A DNA stretch of 35,383 nt from Candidatus Competibacteraceae bacterium (GTDB lineage Bacteria > Pseudomonadota > Gammaproteobacteria > Competibacterales > Competibacteraceae): assembly GCA_027492875.1 (NCBI GenBank), contig JAPUDV010000137.1, positions 1-35,383 of the forward strand, in the 5' to 3' direction. Below are positions 28,047-35,383 of the stretch, piece by piece (positions within the stretch are counted from its first letter, which is position 1; every line of letters starts with the position of its first letter). A model generated the notes under the pieces. That model was not told the origin of the DNA. It searched no databases and worked only from the letters and a program-made list of their open reading frames with translations. A program made the translations under genes and the position numbers.

Positions 28047-28808
28047 TTACCGCTCGTCGCCCGGCGCCGCCGCTCGCGCTTCGTCGCGGCGCCGCAGCAG
28101 CAGGCGCGAGACAAAGATGCCGACCTCGAACAACAGCCACATGGGCACCGCCAGCAGGGTCTGCGAAATCACGTCCGGCGGGGTCAGCAACATGCCGACG
28201 ACGAAGGCGCCGACGATAATGTAGGGCCGTTTGGCGGCCATGGCTTCGGGCGTGATGAAGCCGGTGAGCACCAGAATGACCGTGGCGACCGGCACCTCAA
28301 ACGCAACCCCGAAGGCGAAAAAGATCGTCATCACGAAGTCGAGGTAACGATTGATGTCGGTCATCACCGCCACTCCTTCCGGCGCGGTGCTGGTAATGAA
28401 GGCGAAGAAGATCGGCATAATCACGAAGTAGGCGAAGGCCATGCCGCAGTAGAACAGCAAGGTGCTGGAGACCAGGACCGGCAGGACCAGTCGTTTCTCC
28501 TTCTGGTACAGACCGGGCGCGACGAAGGCCCAGATCTGGTAAAGAATCCACGGAATGGTGATGAAGACCGCCAGCACCAAGGTGAATTTGAGCGGGGTCA
28601 GAAACGGCGACAGCACGTCGATCGCGATCATGCTGCTTTGGGCCGGCATGTGTCGGGTCAAGGGGCCGGCCAGCATGGAGTAGATCGGATTGGAGAACGG
28701 CGACAGTGCCACGAAAACCAATAGCACGCCGCTGACGATGCGCAGCAGCCGGGTACGCAGTTCGATGAGATGGCTGATGAAGGGTTGTTCGCGATCGGCG
28801 TCGGACAC
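28047..28808 (-). CDS. tatC: TatC, twin-arginine translocase core subunit
   Basis: Protein of 253 residues with six membrane helices. It begins MSDADREQPFISHLIELRTR, with the conserved HLxELRxR motif containing Glu16. The PWILYQIWAFVAPGLYQKEKR loop and FGVAFEVPV are characteristic. TatC recognises twin-arginine signal peptides of folded proteins together with TatB. The start is a GTG at 28806-28808, six bases after the tatB stop codon. The order tatA-tatB-tatC is standard. Confidence 0.96.
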   Translation of the reverse strand: MSDADREQPFISHLIELRTRLLRIVSGVLLVFVALSPFSNPIYSMLAGPLTRHMPAQSSMIAIDVLSPFLTPLKFTLVLAVFITIPWILYQIWAFVAPGLYQKEKRLVLPVLVSSTLLFYCGMAFAYFVIMPIFFAFITSTAPEGVAVMTDINRYLDFVMTIFFAFGVAFEVPVATVILVLTGFITPEAMAAKRPYIIVGAFVVGMLLTPPDVISQTLLAVPMWLLFEVGIFVSRLLLRRRDEARAAAPGDER

Positions 28809-28814
28809 GGCGGG

Positions 28815-29324
28815 TCAGTTCGCGGCAGGAGGATTGGGCGGTGGCGCCGGTCCGGCGGGTGGATCGGCCGGTTGAGGCGCCGGCTTTTGCAACTGAACCG
28901 GGGCTGGAACCGGTTTTTGTAGCTGAACGGGCATTGGCTCCATAGCTTCAATCGATGGTTCCGGGTGGGAAGCCGGTGGGGTCCAGCCCGGCGGCGGTGG
29001 AGCCGGCGCGGCGCCCGGCCGCCAGCCCGGCGGCGGTCCCGGATCATCGTCTTCGAGTTCTTCCTGAATTTCCTGGCGCAATGACTGGACCCGGTTTGCC
29101 AGGTCCTTGATGCCGTTCAAATCGCCTTGCTGGCGCAGCGATCGTTTGAGTTCTTCCAGTTGCAGTTCCCGGTCCACTTCCGCTTTCACGTCGGCAAGCA
29201 TGCGTCGGGCCTTGCCCAGCCACAGACCGGCGGTGCGCGCCAGCCCCGGCAAGCGCTCGGGGCCGACCACGATCATCGCCACGACGCCAATGAGTATCAG
29301 CTCCCAGAATCCGATTTCGAACAT
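28815..29324 (-). CDS. tatB: TatB, twin-arginine translocase subunit
   Basis: Protein of 169 residues. It has the TatB membrane helix MFEIGFWELILIGVVAMIVV, the hinge Gly-Pro-Glu-Arg-Leu-Pro, then an amphipathic helix (RTAGLWLGKARRMLADVKAEV). The C-terminal half from about residue 95 is very rich in Pro and includes two copies of PVQLQKPxP, a low-complexity tail of a kind often seen in TatB but long here. TatB receives the signal peptide with TatC. It lies 18 bp after tatA. Confidence 0.93.
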   Translation of the reverse strand: MFEIGFWELILIGVVAMIVVGPERLPGLARTAGLWLGKARRMLADVKAEVDRELQLEELKRSLRQQGDLNGIKDLANRVQSLRQEIQEELEDDDPGPPPGWRPGAAPAPPPPGWTPPASHPEPSIEAMEPMPVQLQKPVPAPVQLQKPAPQPADPPAGPAPPPNPPAAN

Positions 29325-29342
29325 ACCGTTGCAATCCGGCGC

Positions 29343-29606
29343 TTAAACCCGGTCACGGTTCTTGGTCAGCGGATCGTGCAGGCCCGCCGCCGCGCTGCCG
29401 CTGGTGTGTTCCTGAAGGATGGACTGTTCGAGTTTCTTGGGGTCTTCTTCCCCGGCGGTTTCCGGTTTGCCTCCTTCCTTCATGGCGTCGCGGAAGCCGC
29501 GAATAGCCGAACCGAGGTCGGAACCGAGGTTGCGCAGCCGGCTGCCGCCGAACAGCACCAGGACGATGACCAGGATAAGCAGGAGTTCCCAAATACTGAA
29601 ATGCAT
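29343..29606 (-). CDS. tatA: TatA, twin-arginine translocase pore subunit
   Basis: Protein of 87 residues. Membrane helix from residue 4 (SIWELLLILVIVLVLFGG), then the amphipathic helix RLRNLGSDLGSAIRGFRDAM, matching TatA with the FGxxxLRxxGxDLGxAxxGF pattern. TatA oligomers form the channel for folded proteins. ATG 29604-29606 follows AGAGG; the longer in-frame extension to 29768 lies in hisE and is not used. It lies 38 bp after hisE in the same direction. Confidence 0.95.
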   Translation of the reverse strand: MHFSIWELLLILVIVLVLFGGSRLRNLGSDLGSAIRGFRDAMKEGGKPETAGEEDPKKLEQSILQEHTSGSAAAGLHDPLTKNRDRV

Positions 29607-29644
29607 GACGATGTGCCTCTGATGACGGGGAGGATGGCGCTCGC

Positions 29645-29968
29645 CTAGCCGGCGGCGCGGGCGGCTTTTTCGGTCAGGCCGGAGGTGCCGAAGCGGCGGC
29701 GCAATTCGTTCAGTACCGCATCCGGGCCGAGTCCCTGATGGGCCAGCATGATCAGGGTATGAAACCATAGATCGGCGGTTTCGCGCACCAGCGGCTCGGG
29801 TTCGCCGTTCTTGGCGGCCAGCAGGGTTTCGGCGGCTTCCTCGCCGACCTTTTTGAGGATGGCGTCCAAGCCCTTGGCATACAGGCGGGCGACGTAGGAA
29901 CTGTCGGGATCGGCGTGCTTGCGTGCTTCCAGCGTGGCCGCCAGTTCGCGCAGGATGTCCTCGCTCAT
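29645..29968 (-). CDS. hisE: Phosphoribosyl-ATP pyrophosphatase HisE
   Basis: Protein of 107 residues performing the second step of histidine synthesis, hydrolysis of phosphoribosyl-ATP to phosphoribosyl-AMP. The MazG-like core [17 protein letters not shown] and the following [16 protein letters not shown] hold the metal-binding Glu/Asp residues. It is a separate gene, not fused to HisI as in enterics. ATG 29966-29968 overlaps the hisI stop codon by four bases (ATGA-type). Confidence 0.95.
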   Translation of the reverse strand: MSEDILRELAATLEARKHADPDSSYVARLYAKGLDAILKKVGEEAAETLLAAKNGEPEPLVRETADLWFHTLIMLAHQGLGPDAVLNELRRRFGTSGLTEKAARAAG

Positions 29969-30354
29969 GCGCCGTACATCTCGCGCGGGTCCTTCAGCAC
30001 CGGATCGACGGTCACCCACTCGCCGTCGCGCAGCTCCGCAAAGAAGCAGCTCTGCCGGCCGGTATGACAGGCGATGCCACCGATCTGTTCGATGTCCAGC
30101 AACAGCACGTCGGCATCGCAGTCCAGCCGGATGCGCCGCACCTTCTGGGTGTTGCCCGAGGTCTCGCCCTTGTGCCAGATCTGTTGGCGCGAGCGGGACC
30201 AATACACCGCCTCACCGCATTCCACCGTGCGTTGCAGCGATTCCCGGTTCATCCAGGCCATCATCAGCACCCGGCCGCTGCTGGCGTCCTGGGCGATGGC
30301 GGGCGCCAGTCCGTCCACCGTCCATTTGATGCGATCCAACCAGTTTTCGGTCAT
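29965..30354 (-). CDS. hisI: Phosphoribosyl-AMP cyclohydrolase HisI
   Basis: Protein of 129 residues catalysing the third step of histidine synthesis. Metal-site residues are visible: Asp78, Asp80 and Asp82 around Cys79 (RLDCDADVL), Cys96 ([12 protein letters not shown]) and Cys103; the spacing matches the family zinc and magnesium ligands. [12 protein letters not shown] and [14 protein letters not shown] are conserved. ATG 30352-30354 is preceded by GAGGA at a good distance; an upstream in-frame start at 30399 is unlikely. The stop overlaps hisE. Confidence 0.95.
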   Translation of the reverse strand: MTENWLDRIKWTVDGLAPAIAQDASSGRVLMMAWMNRESLQRTVECGEAVYWSRSRQQIWHKGETSGNTQKVRRIRLDCDADVLLLDIEQIGGIACHTGRQSCFFAELRDGEWVTVDPVLKDPREMYGA

Positions 30355-30395
30355 GAATTTCCTCGCTACCAATCCGCTCCAGTGGAGAGGAGGTG

Positions 30396-31169
30396 TCAAA
30401 GTCTGACTTCGATGCCACGCGCCCGCAGGTGGCGCTTGGCCTGTTCGATGGTGTATTCAGCGAAGTGGAAAATGCTGGCGGCCAGCACCGCGTCAGCCTT
30501 GCCGAGCCGGATGCCGTCGGCCAGATGGTCCAGCGTGCCGACTCCACCGGACGCGATCACCGGAATGCTGACCGCCTCGCTGATGGCGCGGGTCAGTTCC
30601 AGGTCGAAGCCACGCTTGGTCCCGTCGCGATCCATGCTGGTCAGCAGAATTTCCCCGGCGCCGTAGGCGTTCATCCGTCGCGCCCACTCGATGGCGTCGA
30701 TGCCGGTGGGCCGGCGGCCACCGTGGGTAAAAATTTCCCAGCGCGGCGATTCGCCCGGCGGGTGTACGGCCTTGGCGTCAATGGCTACCACGATGCACTG
30801 GTTGCCGAAGCGTTCGGCGGCCTCGCGCACGAACTCGGGCCGGGCGATGGCGGCGGTGTTGATGGACACCTTGTCGGCGCCAGCGTTCAACATCCGCCGC
30901 ACGTCGTCCAACGCGCGGATGCCGCCGCCAACGGTCAGGGGGATGAAGACTTCACTGGCCACCTGCTCGACGACGTGAACCAGGGTTTCCCGGTCGTCGG
31001 AACTGGCGGTGATGTCGAGGAAGGTGATTTCGTCGGCGCCCTCCGCATCATAGCGGCGAGCGATCTCGACCGGATCGCCGGCGTCGCGGATCTCCACGAA
31101 CTTGACGCCCTTGACCACCCGGCCACGATCCACGTCCAGGCAGGGGATGATGCGCTTGGCCAGTCCCAT
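30396..31169 (-). CDS. hisF: Imidazole glycerol phosphate synthase cyclase subunit HisF
   Basis: Protein of 257 residues, a TIM barrel that joins PRFAR and ammonia into IGP and AICAR. It begins [14 protein letters not shown] with catalytic Asp12. The second catalytic Asp is in IVVAIDAK. The phosphate loops GGIRALDD and [11 protein letters not shown] are intact. ATG 31167-31169 overlaps the hisA stop as TGATG; a GTG one codon upstream is possible. HisF partners HisH, which supplies ammonia. It lies 41 bp before hisI. Confidence 0.96.
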   Translation of the reverse strand: MGLAKRIIPCLDVDRGRVVKGVKFVEIRDAGDPVEIARRYDAEGADEITFLDITASSDDRETLVHVVEQVASEVFIPLTVGGGIRALDDVRRMLNAGADKVSINTAAIARPEFVREAAERFGNQCIVVAIDAKAVHPPGESPRWEIFTHGGRRPTGIDAIEWARRMNAYGAGEILLTSMDRDGTKRGFDLELTRAISEAVSIPVIASGGVGTLDHLADGIRLGKADAVLAASIFHFAEYTIEQAKRHLRARGIEVRL

Positions 31170-31909
31170 CACGGGTTCCCCCCGGTGTCGGCCAATCGCT
31201 GGGCATCGGCCAGATCGATGCCGCCCTCATACAAGGCCCGGCCGATAATCGCGCCCATGATGCCCTCCTTCTCCACCGCGCACAGCGCCCGCACGTCGTC
31301 CAGGGTGCTGACCCCACCGGAGGCGATGACGGGGATCGCAATGGCCTGCGCCAGTCGGACGGTGGCCTCGACGTTGACGCCCTGCATCATGCCGTCGCGG
31401 CCGATGTCGGTGTAAACAATCGCCTCCACGCCATCGCGCTCGAAGATCTGCGCCAAGTCGATGACATTGTGCTTGGACAGCTTCGACCAGCCATTGGTGG
31501 CCACCCGCCCGTCCTTGGCGTCGAGTCCAACGATGATGTGACCGGGGTACTCCAGGCAGAGATCGTTAATGAAATGCGGTTCCTGCACCGCCTTGGTGCC
31601 GATGATCACGAACTGGACGCCGGCATCGAGGTAAGTTTCCACGGTTTCCTCGTCGCGGATGCCGCCACCGACCTGCACGGGTAGATCAGGAAAAGCCTTG
31701 GCGATCTGACCGATCACCTGGGCGTTGACTGGTTGGCCAGCAAAAGCGCCGTTCAGATCGACCAAATGCAGGCGGCGGGCGCCAGCCTCCACCCAACGCC
31801 CGGCCATGGCCACCGGGTCATCTGAAAAGATCGTCGAGTCCTCCATGCGCCCCTGGCGCAGCCGCACGCATTTACCGTCTTTCAAATCGATTGCGGGTAT
31901 CAGCAACAT
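31169..31909 (-). CDS. hisA: ProFAR isomerase HisA
   Basis: Protein of 246 residues, a TIM-barrel isomerase making PRFAR from ProFAR. It begins [20 protein letters not shown] with catalytic Asp8. The second acid is in [22 protein letters not shown] and [11 protein letters not shown] form the phosphate sites. ATG 31907-31909 is chosen over an in-frame start at 32071 that lies inside hisH. It lies 46 bp after hisH and overlaps hisF. Confidence 0.96.
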   Translation of the reverse strand: MLLIPAIDLKDGKCVRLRQGRMEDSTIFSDDPVAMAGRWVEAGARRLHLVDLNGAFAGQPVNAQVIGQIAKAFPDLPVQVGGGIRDEETVETYLDAGVQFVIIGTKAVQEPHFINDLCLEYPGHIIVGLDAKDGRVATNGWSKLSKHNVIDLAQIFERDGVEAIVYTDIGRDGMMQGVNVEATVRLAQAIAIPVIASGGVSTLDDVRALCAVEKEGIMGAIIGRALYEGGIDLADAQRLADTGGNP

Positions 31910-31955
31910 GTCCGGGTTCTTCCAGCAGCAGACCTGTTCAGGTGGGGAGGTTCTT

Positions 31956-32594
31956 TTACGGGTTCCAGGCGGTGAAATTGGCGAGCAGCCGCAGCCCGGC
32001 CCGAGCGCTCTTTTCCGGATGGAATTGCACGGCGAAGATGTTATCGCGCGCGATCGCCGAGGCGAAGTCAAAACCGTACCAGGTCCGGCCCACAGCCAGC
32101 GCGGCGTCCGCAGGTTGCAGGTAATAACTATGGACGAAATAGAAGCGGCTATCCTGGGGAATATCCCGCCAAAGCGGATGATCGTGCAATCGATGAACCT
32201 GGTTCCAGCCCATGTGCGGCACCTTGAGCCGCTCGCCGTTGGTGGGATCGCGCAGCTCGCCGAACCAGACCACCCGTCCGGGCAGCACGTCCAGGCCGTC
32301 GATGCCGCCGTTTTCCTCGCTGAAGGTGAACAGCGCCTGCGGCCCCAGGCACAACCCCAGGAATGGTTTGCCCAGCGCCGCCTCGCGCACCACGTCCACG
32401 AGATCCCAGCGGATCAGTTCGCGCATGCAATCGCGGATCGAGCCTTGGCCGGGAAACACCACCCGGTCGGCGCGCAGAATGTCCTGACGGTTCTGGGTGA
32501 CGAGTACCCGCGCCCGTGGGGAGACATGTTCGAGCGCCTTGGCGACCGAGCGCAAGTTGCCCATGCCGTAATCGATGATTGCAATGCTGGCCAT
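31956..32594 (-). CDS. hisH: IGP synthase glutaminase subunit HisH
   Basis: Class I glutamine amidotransferase of 212 residues. The triad is complete: Cys82 ([10 protein letters not shown]), His192 and Glu194 (QFHPEKS). [17 protein letters not shown] is the standard start and [10 protein letters not shown] is conserved. Many HisH proteins have Met two residues after the nucleophile motif Cys-x-Gly; here it is Pro85. HisH hydrolyses glutamine and channels ammonia to HisF. It lies 50 bp after hisB. Confidence 0.96.
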   Translation of the reverse strand: MASIAIIDYGMGNLRSVAKALEHVSPRARVLVTQNRQDILRADRVVFPGQGSIRDCMRELIRWDLVDVVREAALGKPFLGLCLGPQALFTFSEENGGIDGLDVLPGRVVWFGELRDPTNGERLKVPHMGWNQVHRLHDHPLWRDIPQDSRFYFVHSYYLQPADAALAVGRTWYGFDFASAIARDNIFAVQFHPEKSARAGLRLLANFTAWNP

Positions 32595-32644
32595 GCGGAG
32601 AACTCGGGGGTACGGGATGCCGGATGGAGGAAAGACGGCTGGGT

Positions 32645-33235
32645 TTACAGGCTGCCCTTGGTGGAGGGGATGCCGGTCGTGCGCGGATCGAATTCGACCG
32701 CCATGCGCAGGGCGCGTCCGAAGGCCTTGAACACGGTTTCGGCGACATGGTGGGCGTTGCGGCCGCGCAGCATGTCGATGTGCAGGCTGACCAAGGCATG
32801 GTTAACGAAGCCCTGAAAGAATTCGCGCAACAGATCCACGTCGAAGTCTCCGATCCGGGCGCGGGGAAATTCGACGGCATATTCCAGCCCCGGCCGGCCG
32901 GAGCAGTCGAGCACCACCCTGGAGAGCGCTTCGTCCAGCGGGACGTAGGCATGACCGTAACGGCGGATGCCGCGCTTGTCGCCCAGCGCCTGGTTGACTG
33001 CCTGCCCCAAGGTGATGCCAATATCCTCGACCGTATGATGGGCGTCGATATGCAGGTCTCCCCGGGCTTCGATTTCCAGGTCGATCAAGCCGTGGCGGGC
33101 GATCTGGTCGAGCATGTGATCGAGGAAGGGCAGGCCGGTGGCGAGCTGGGCGCCGCCCGTGCCGTCCAGATTGACCCGCGCCTGAATGCGGGTTTCCAGG
33201 GTGTCGCGCTTGACCGTCGCTATGCGTGCTGACAT
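32645..33235 (-). CDS. hisB: Imidazoleglycerol-phosphate dehydratase HisB
   Basis: Protein of 196 residues, the dehydratase domain only, without the N-terminal histidinol-phosphatase domain of enterics. The two metal-binding His pairs are seen in DAHHTVED (66-67) and NAHHVAE (162-163), with [13 protein letters not shown] upstream. It converts IGP to imidazole acetol phosphate. It is the first gene of the his-tat-lrg run. I see no histidine-rich leader peptide or attenuator; a TATAAT box lies about 90 bp upstream. Confidence 0.96.
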   Translation of the reverse strand: MSARIATVKRDTLETRIQARVNLDGTGGAQLATGLPFLDHMLDQIARHGLIDLEIEARGDLHIDAHHTVEDIGITLGQAVNQALGDKRGIRRYGHAYVPLDEALSRVVLDCSGRPGLEYAVEFPRARIGDFDVDLLREFFQGFVNHALVSLHIDMLRGRNAHHVAETVFKAFGRALRMAVEFDPRTTGIPSTKGSL

Positions 33236-33325
33236 GTTTCAATCCGCGCCCACTGGCCACAGGGGTGAAAGGACATGGAAAAAGCTCTGTCGTGCCGGTA
33301 CGGGAACTTGAGTGATCGGCCGGGG

Positions 33326-33331
33326 ATTATA
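33326..33331 (-). promoter_or_regulatory. Possible -10 box for the hisB transcript
   Basis: A perfect TATAAT on the minus strand lies about 90 bp upstream of hisB, in AT-rich sequence that stands out from its surroundings. No good -35 hexamer is found at 16-18 bases, so an activator or a weak promoter must be assumed. Confidence 0.4.
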
Positions 33332-33436
33332 TCGATTATCGCGCGGAATAAGCGAGTCCGGCCGACTCCGCGTTTTTGGAGCCCGCCGGCCATCCATGGG
33401 CGCACGCGGAGGAGAGGCGCCCGCGCGACCTTCAGC

Positions 33437-33547
33437 CGGTGCTCGGTCCAGCGCGGCGCCGATGGAGGCGGTGGTATCCAGCAGTGCGTCGAGGTCGATC
33501 CCCGTCTCGATTTCCAGGCCGTTCGGGAGGCAAATCACGTCCTCATC
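33437..33547 (-). pseudogene. 3'-end remnant of a hydroxymethylglutaryl-CoA lyase gene
   Basis: The minus-strand frame reads DEDVICLPNGLEIETG followed by IDLDALLDTTASIGAALDR. This matches the C-terminal pattern of HMG-CoA lyase, where EDLVYMLxGLGIxTGVDL is followed by a helix ending near ALGR. The rest of the enzyme, with the catalytic Asp, His and Cys residues, is absent. The frame begins inside the last codons of the hydrolase gene, where GGGCGATGAGGACG holds the hydrolase stop, and after the similarity ends it runs on to about 33239 with unrelated Arg/Pro-rich sequence. It is therefore a deletion scar, not a functional gene. The family match is made by eye. Confidence 0.6.
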
Positions 33548-34307
33548 GCCCCTCCAGCATGTCGCCCAGGGTGCGGGTGAGCAGGATTAAATCCTGTTCC
33601 CGCGACAGGGTATGTTCCCCGTCCTTGACCAGCATCACTCGCACGTCGGAACTGGCCATCCGTTCCGCCACCTGCACGCTGATTCGCCACGGCACATCGG
33701 CGTCGCCCATGCCGTGGATCAGCCGCACCGGGCAACGGATGGGTAATTCCGGCCGATCCAGCAGCCGATGCTGGGCCGACTCCTCAATCAGGTCCAGGGC
33801 GATGATGTAGGGCTCGCCGTGGGGTGACGGCAGGCTGATGACCCGCTCGCGTCGCAGGCGTTCCCGCAGCGGCGGGTCGAGCCGTTGCCACAGCAAGTAC
33901 TCGGTAAAATCCACCGCGCAGGCCAACCCGAGCAGGCCGGCAATCCGTTCTGGTCGCGCCAGCGCCGCCAGCAGCATCAGCCATGCTCCCATCGACGATC
34001 CCACCAGAATCTGCGGACCCTCGGTCAGCCGGTCCAGCACGGCGAGCGCTTCCTCCGCCCAGCGGCCGATGGTGCCGTCCGCGAACCGGCCGCTGGAGGC
34101 GCCGTGCCCGGAATAGTCGAAACGCACGAAGCCCTGGCCGCGTCCCCGGCACCAGCGCTCCAGGGTGGTCGCCTTGACGCCGGTCATATCGGAGGTGAAC
34201 CCCCCCAGGAAGACGACGCCCGGCCGAGCGCCCAGGCTGCGGTGGCAAGCCAGGAAGCCGCCATCGGCCAAGGGTAGCCGCTCGGGGCTGGCGGCGAACA
34301 GGCTCAT
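33543..34307 (-). CDS. Alpha/beta hydrolase, ABHD10-like esterase
   Basis: Protein of 254 residues with the alpha/beta hydrolase fold. The oxyanion segment is VVFLGGFTSDMTGVKA, then VRFDYSGHGASSGRF. The nucleophile is Ser105 in GSSMG. The acid is Asp202 or Asp204 in HGMGDADVPW and the His is His232 in DGEHTLS. The pattern SDMTGxKA plus FDYSGHGxSSGxF is like the mitochondrial ABHD10 thioesterase and its alphaproteobacterial relatives. ATG 34305-34307 overlaps the sirtuin stop as ATGA. The substrate is unknown; removal of acyl or glucuronide esters is likely by family. Confidence 0.85.
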   Translation of the reverse strand: MSLFAASPERLPLADGGFLACHRSLGARPGVVFLGGFTSDMTGVKATTLERWCRGRGQGFVRFDYSGHGASSGRFADGTIGRWAEEALAVLDRLTEGPQILVGSSMGAWLMLLAALARPERIAGLLGLACAVDFTEYLLWQRLDPPLRERLRRERVISLPSPHGEPYIIALDLIEESAQHRLLDRPELPIRCPVRLIHGMGDADVPWRISVQVAERMASSDVRVMLVKDGEHTLSREQDLILLTRTLGDMLEGR

Positions 34308-35056
34308 GGGACCGGTTCCCAGACCGTCGCGACCAGGGCGGGCAGAATCTGGCCGGCGGCTCCGTTCAGGCTGAAGGTGACATGCGGGCTGAGCGGGGTC
34401 GGCTGAGGATTGATTTCCACCACCGTCGCCCCGGCGGCGAGCGCGGTAAGCGGCAGATCGGCGGCCGGGTAGACCAGCGCCGAGGTGCCGATGCTGAAAA
34501 AGATTTCCGCGCTCGCGGCGGCGTGTTCGGCCGCCCGCAGCGCCGCCGCCGGCAGCCTCTCTCCGAACCAGACCACGTCCGGCCGCAGCAGTCCGCCACA
34601 GCGCGGGCAGCGCGGCGGGATTTCCTCGCCGTCCGGCCAGCTTTCCACCGGGCGATCCTCGCTGAAGCATTTGGCGCGGAACAGGTTGCCGTGCAATTCC
34701 AGAATTTGATGGCTGCCGGCGCGTCGGTGCAGACCGTCCACGTTCTGGGTGATCAAGGTGAATTCCGCGACCCGGCGTTCCATTTCGACCAGGGCGCGAT
34801 GGCCGGCGTTGGGTTCGGCCTGAAGCACCCGCCGCCGCCGCCAAGTGTACCACTCCCAGACCAACCTGGGATCGCGCTGGAACGCTTCGGGGGTGGCCAG
34901 TTCCTCCGGGTTGTAGCGCGCCCACAATCCGGTTTGTGCCTCGCGAAAGGTCGGCACGCCGCTCTCGGCGGAAATACCGGCGCCGGTCAGCACGACCACC
35001 CGGCGGGCGCGGCGCAGACGGTCGATGAGTTCGAGGGGAATGCGGGATTCGCTCAT
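34304..35056 (-). CDS. Sirtuin (Sir2-family NAD-dependent protein deacylase)
   Basis: Protein of 250 residues. The NAD-binding motif GAGISAESGVPTFR is at 25-38, QNVDGLH at 104-110, and catalytic His122 in ELHGNL. The pair Tyr70 and Arg73 (Y-x-x-R) that recognises succinyl or malonyl lysine in CobB and SIRT5 is present, so a class III deacylase is likely. Zinc-binding Cys residues are Cys130, Cys150 and Cys153; the fourth usual Cys is missing (KCFSEDRP). I chose ATG 35054-35056, because the upstream in-frame sequence to 35323 comes from the repeat region. It is translationally coupled to the hydrolase. Expected substrate is acyl-lysine proteins in the cytoplasm. Confidence 0.93.
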   Translation of the reverse strand: MSESRIPLELIDRLRRARRVVVLTGAGISAESGVPTFREAQTGLWARYNPEELATPEAFQRDPRLVWEWYTWRRRRVLQAEPNAGHRALVEMERRVAEFTLITQNVDGLHRRAGSHQILELHGNLFRAKCFSEDRPVESWPDGEEIPPRCPRCGGLLRPDVVWFGERLPAAALRAAEHAAASAEIFFSIGTSALVYPAADLPLTALAAGATVVEINPQPTPLSPHVTFSLNGAAGQILPALVATVWEPVP

Positions 35057-35260
35057 GGCGGCGGCCAGTCTCCGAAGGGCGGAAATTATCGGTTGAGAAT
35101 AGCATGCCCCCGGCCGGCCCCGGTGGGCCGCTCGCCAACCATCAGTTTTCAAATTCCCAGATCCACGACGGCAAAATCGACTGGAGCCGGCGCGACTCCC
35201 AAGATGCGTTCTGTACAGCCTGTTTGGATTTAAGGTATTGAAAAATCCCTTATCTACAGC

Positions 35261-35281
35261 CCCTCTCCCACGGGGAGAGGG
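35261..35281. repeat. REP-like perfect hairpin
   Basis: A 9-bp perfect inverted repeat CCCTCTCCC/GGGAGAGGG with a 3-base loop, followed on the plus strand by AAGTTTTT. No plus-strand gene precedes it, so it is more likely a dispersed palindromic repeat than a dedicated terminator; similar CCCTCTCCC palindromes are scattered in many proteobacterial genomes. Confidence 0.6.
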
Positions 35282-35329
35282 AAGTTTTTCCAAGGGCTCC
35301 AAAATGAGGGAAGTTTTTTCCACGGGCTC
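35277..35329. repeat. Imperfect direct repeat of 23-24 bp
   Basis: GAGGGAAGTTTTTCC with AAGGGCTC (35277-35299) is repeated as GAGGGAAGTTTTTTCC with ACGGGCTC (35306-35329), differing by one inserted T and one base change, with six bases between. The first copy overlaps the right arm of the hairpin. Confidence 0.7.
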
Positions 35330-35383
35330 TAACCCGGATTATTCATAAAAAAGGGCGAACCTCGTTCAGCTCATTGATATAAT

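Larger units (their letters stand above)
35057..35383. other. Intergenic right edge with repeats, no gene seen
   Basis: No protein-coding frame with family motifs is visible. An in-frame extension of the sirtuin through this region only translates the hairpin repeat. The stretch contains the hairpin and direct repeat described separately, then an AT-richer segment reading AACCCGGATTATTCAT that could be part of an insertion-sequence end. Confidence 0.5.

Noticed and set aside
35057..35323. N-terminal extension of the sirtuin to 35323
   Set aside because: The added residues come from the hairpin/repeat sequence; the family start and motif spacing fit ATG 35056.

Overview
The window is GC-rich bacterial chromosome and reads as a gammaproteobacterium. 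The order tig-clpP-clpX-lon-hupB-(tRNAs)-ppiD, the cysS/tRNA cluster beside tig, the creBCD operon and the yejAB genes all fit that class. The genus cannot be fixed from sequence alone; a Competibacter-like lineage is only a guess. Almost everything is on the minus strand. The exceptions are the methyltransferase fragment at the left edge, fabI and truA.

Layout from left to right. Positions 3-1145 hold the C-terminal part of an MmeI-like DNA methyltransferase, cut by the window edge. Positions 1144-10584 hold a minus-strand block, transcribed right to left: an SbcD/YhaO-like nuclease, an SbcC/YhaN-like ATPase, a YpfJ-type zinc metallopeptidase, then CreB-CreC-CreD, ending in a clear terminator. 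Next come yejB and yejA (peptide/microcin C-type ABC importer parts), then divergent fabI. From 14569 to 23327 lies the protein-quality-control block: ppiD, three tRNAs (Asp, Asp, Val), hupB, lon, clpX, clpP, tig. A five-tRNA operon (Pro-Arg-His-Lys-Leu) with a very good sigma-70 promoter sits between cysS and tig. After cysS there is about 500 bp without a recognisable gene, then truA (+).

From 26936 to 33235 a tightly packed minus-strand run is read as hisB-hisH-hisA-hisF-hisI-hisE-tatA-tatB-tatC-lrgA-lrgB. Histidine biosynthesis, Tat export and a LrgAB membrane pair appear to share one transcription unit. At the right end a sirtuin-type deacylase overlaps an ABHD10-like alpha/beta hydrolase by ATGA, and the last 320 bp contain a strong hairpin and a short direct repeat.

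Most of the window is conserved housekeeping sequence, and I see no clear new multi-gene system. The most unusual items are two gene scars: a 3'-end remnant of a hydroxymethylglutaryl-CoA lyase just after the hydrolase, and a 24-codon N-terminal remnant of a conserved hypothetical protein between the ATPase and ypfJ. Also worth a second look are the nuclease/ATPase/protease/CreBCD neighbourhood, the yejAB pair lacking yejEF next to it, the sirtuin-hydrolase pair, and the repeats at the right edge.
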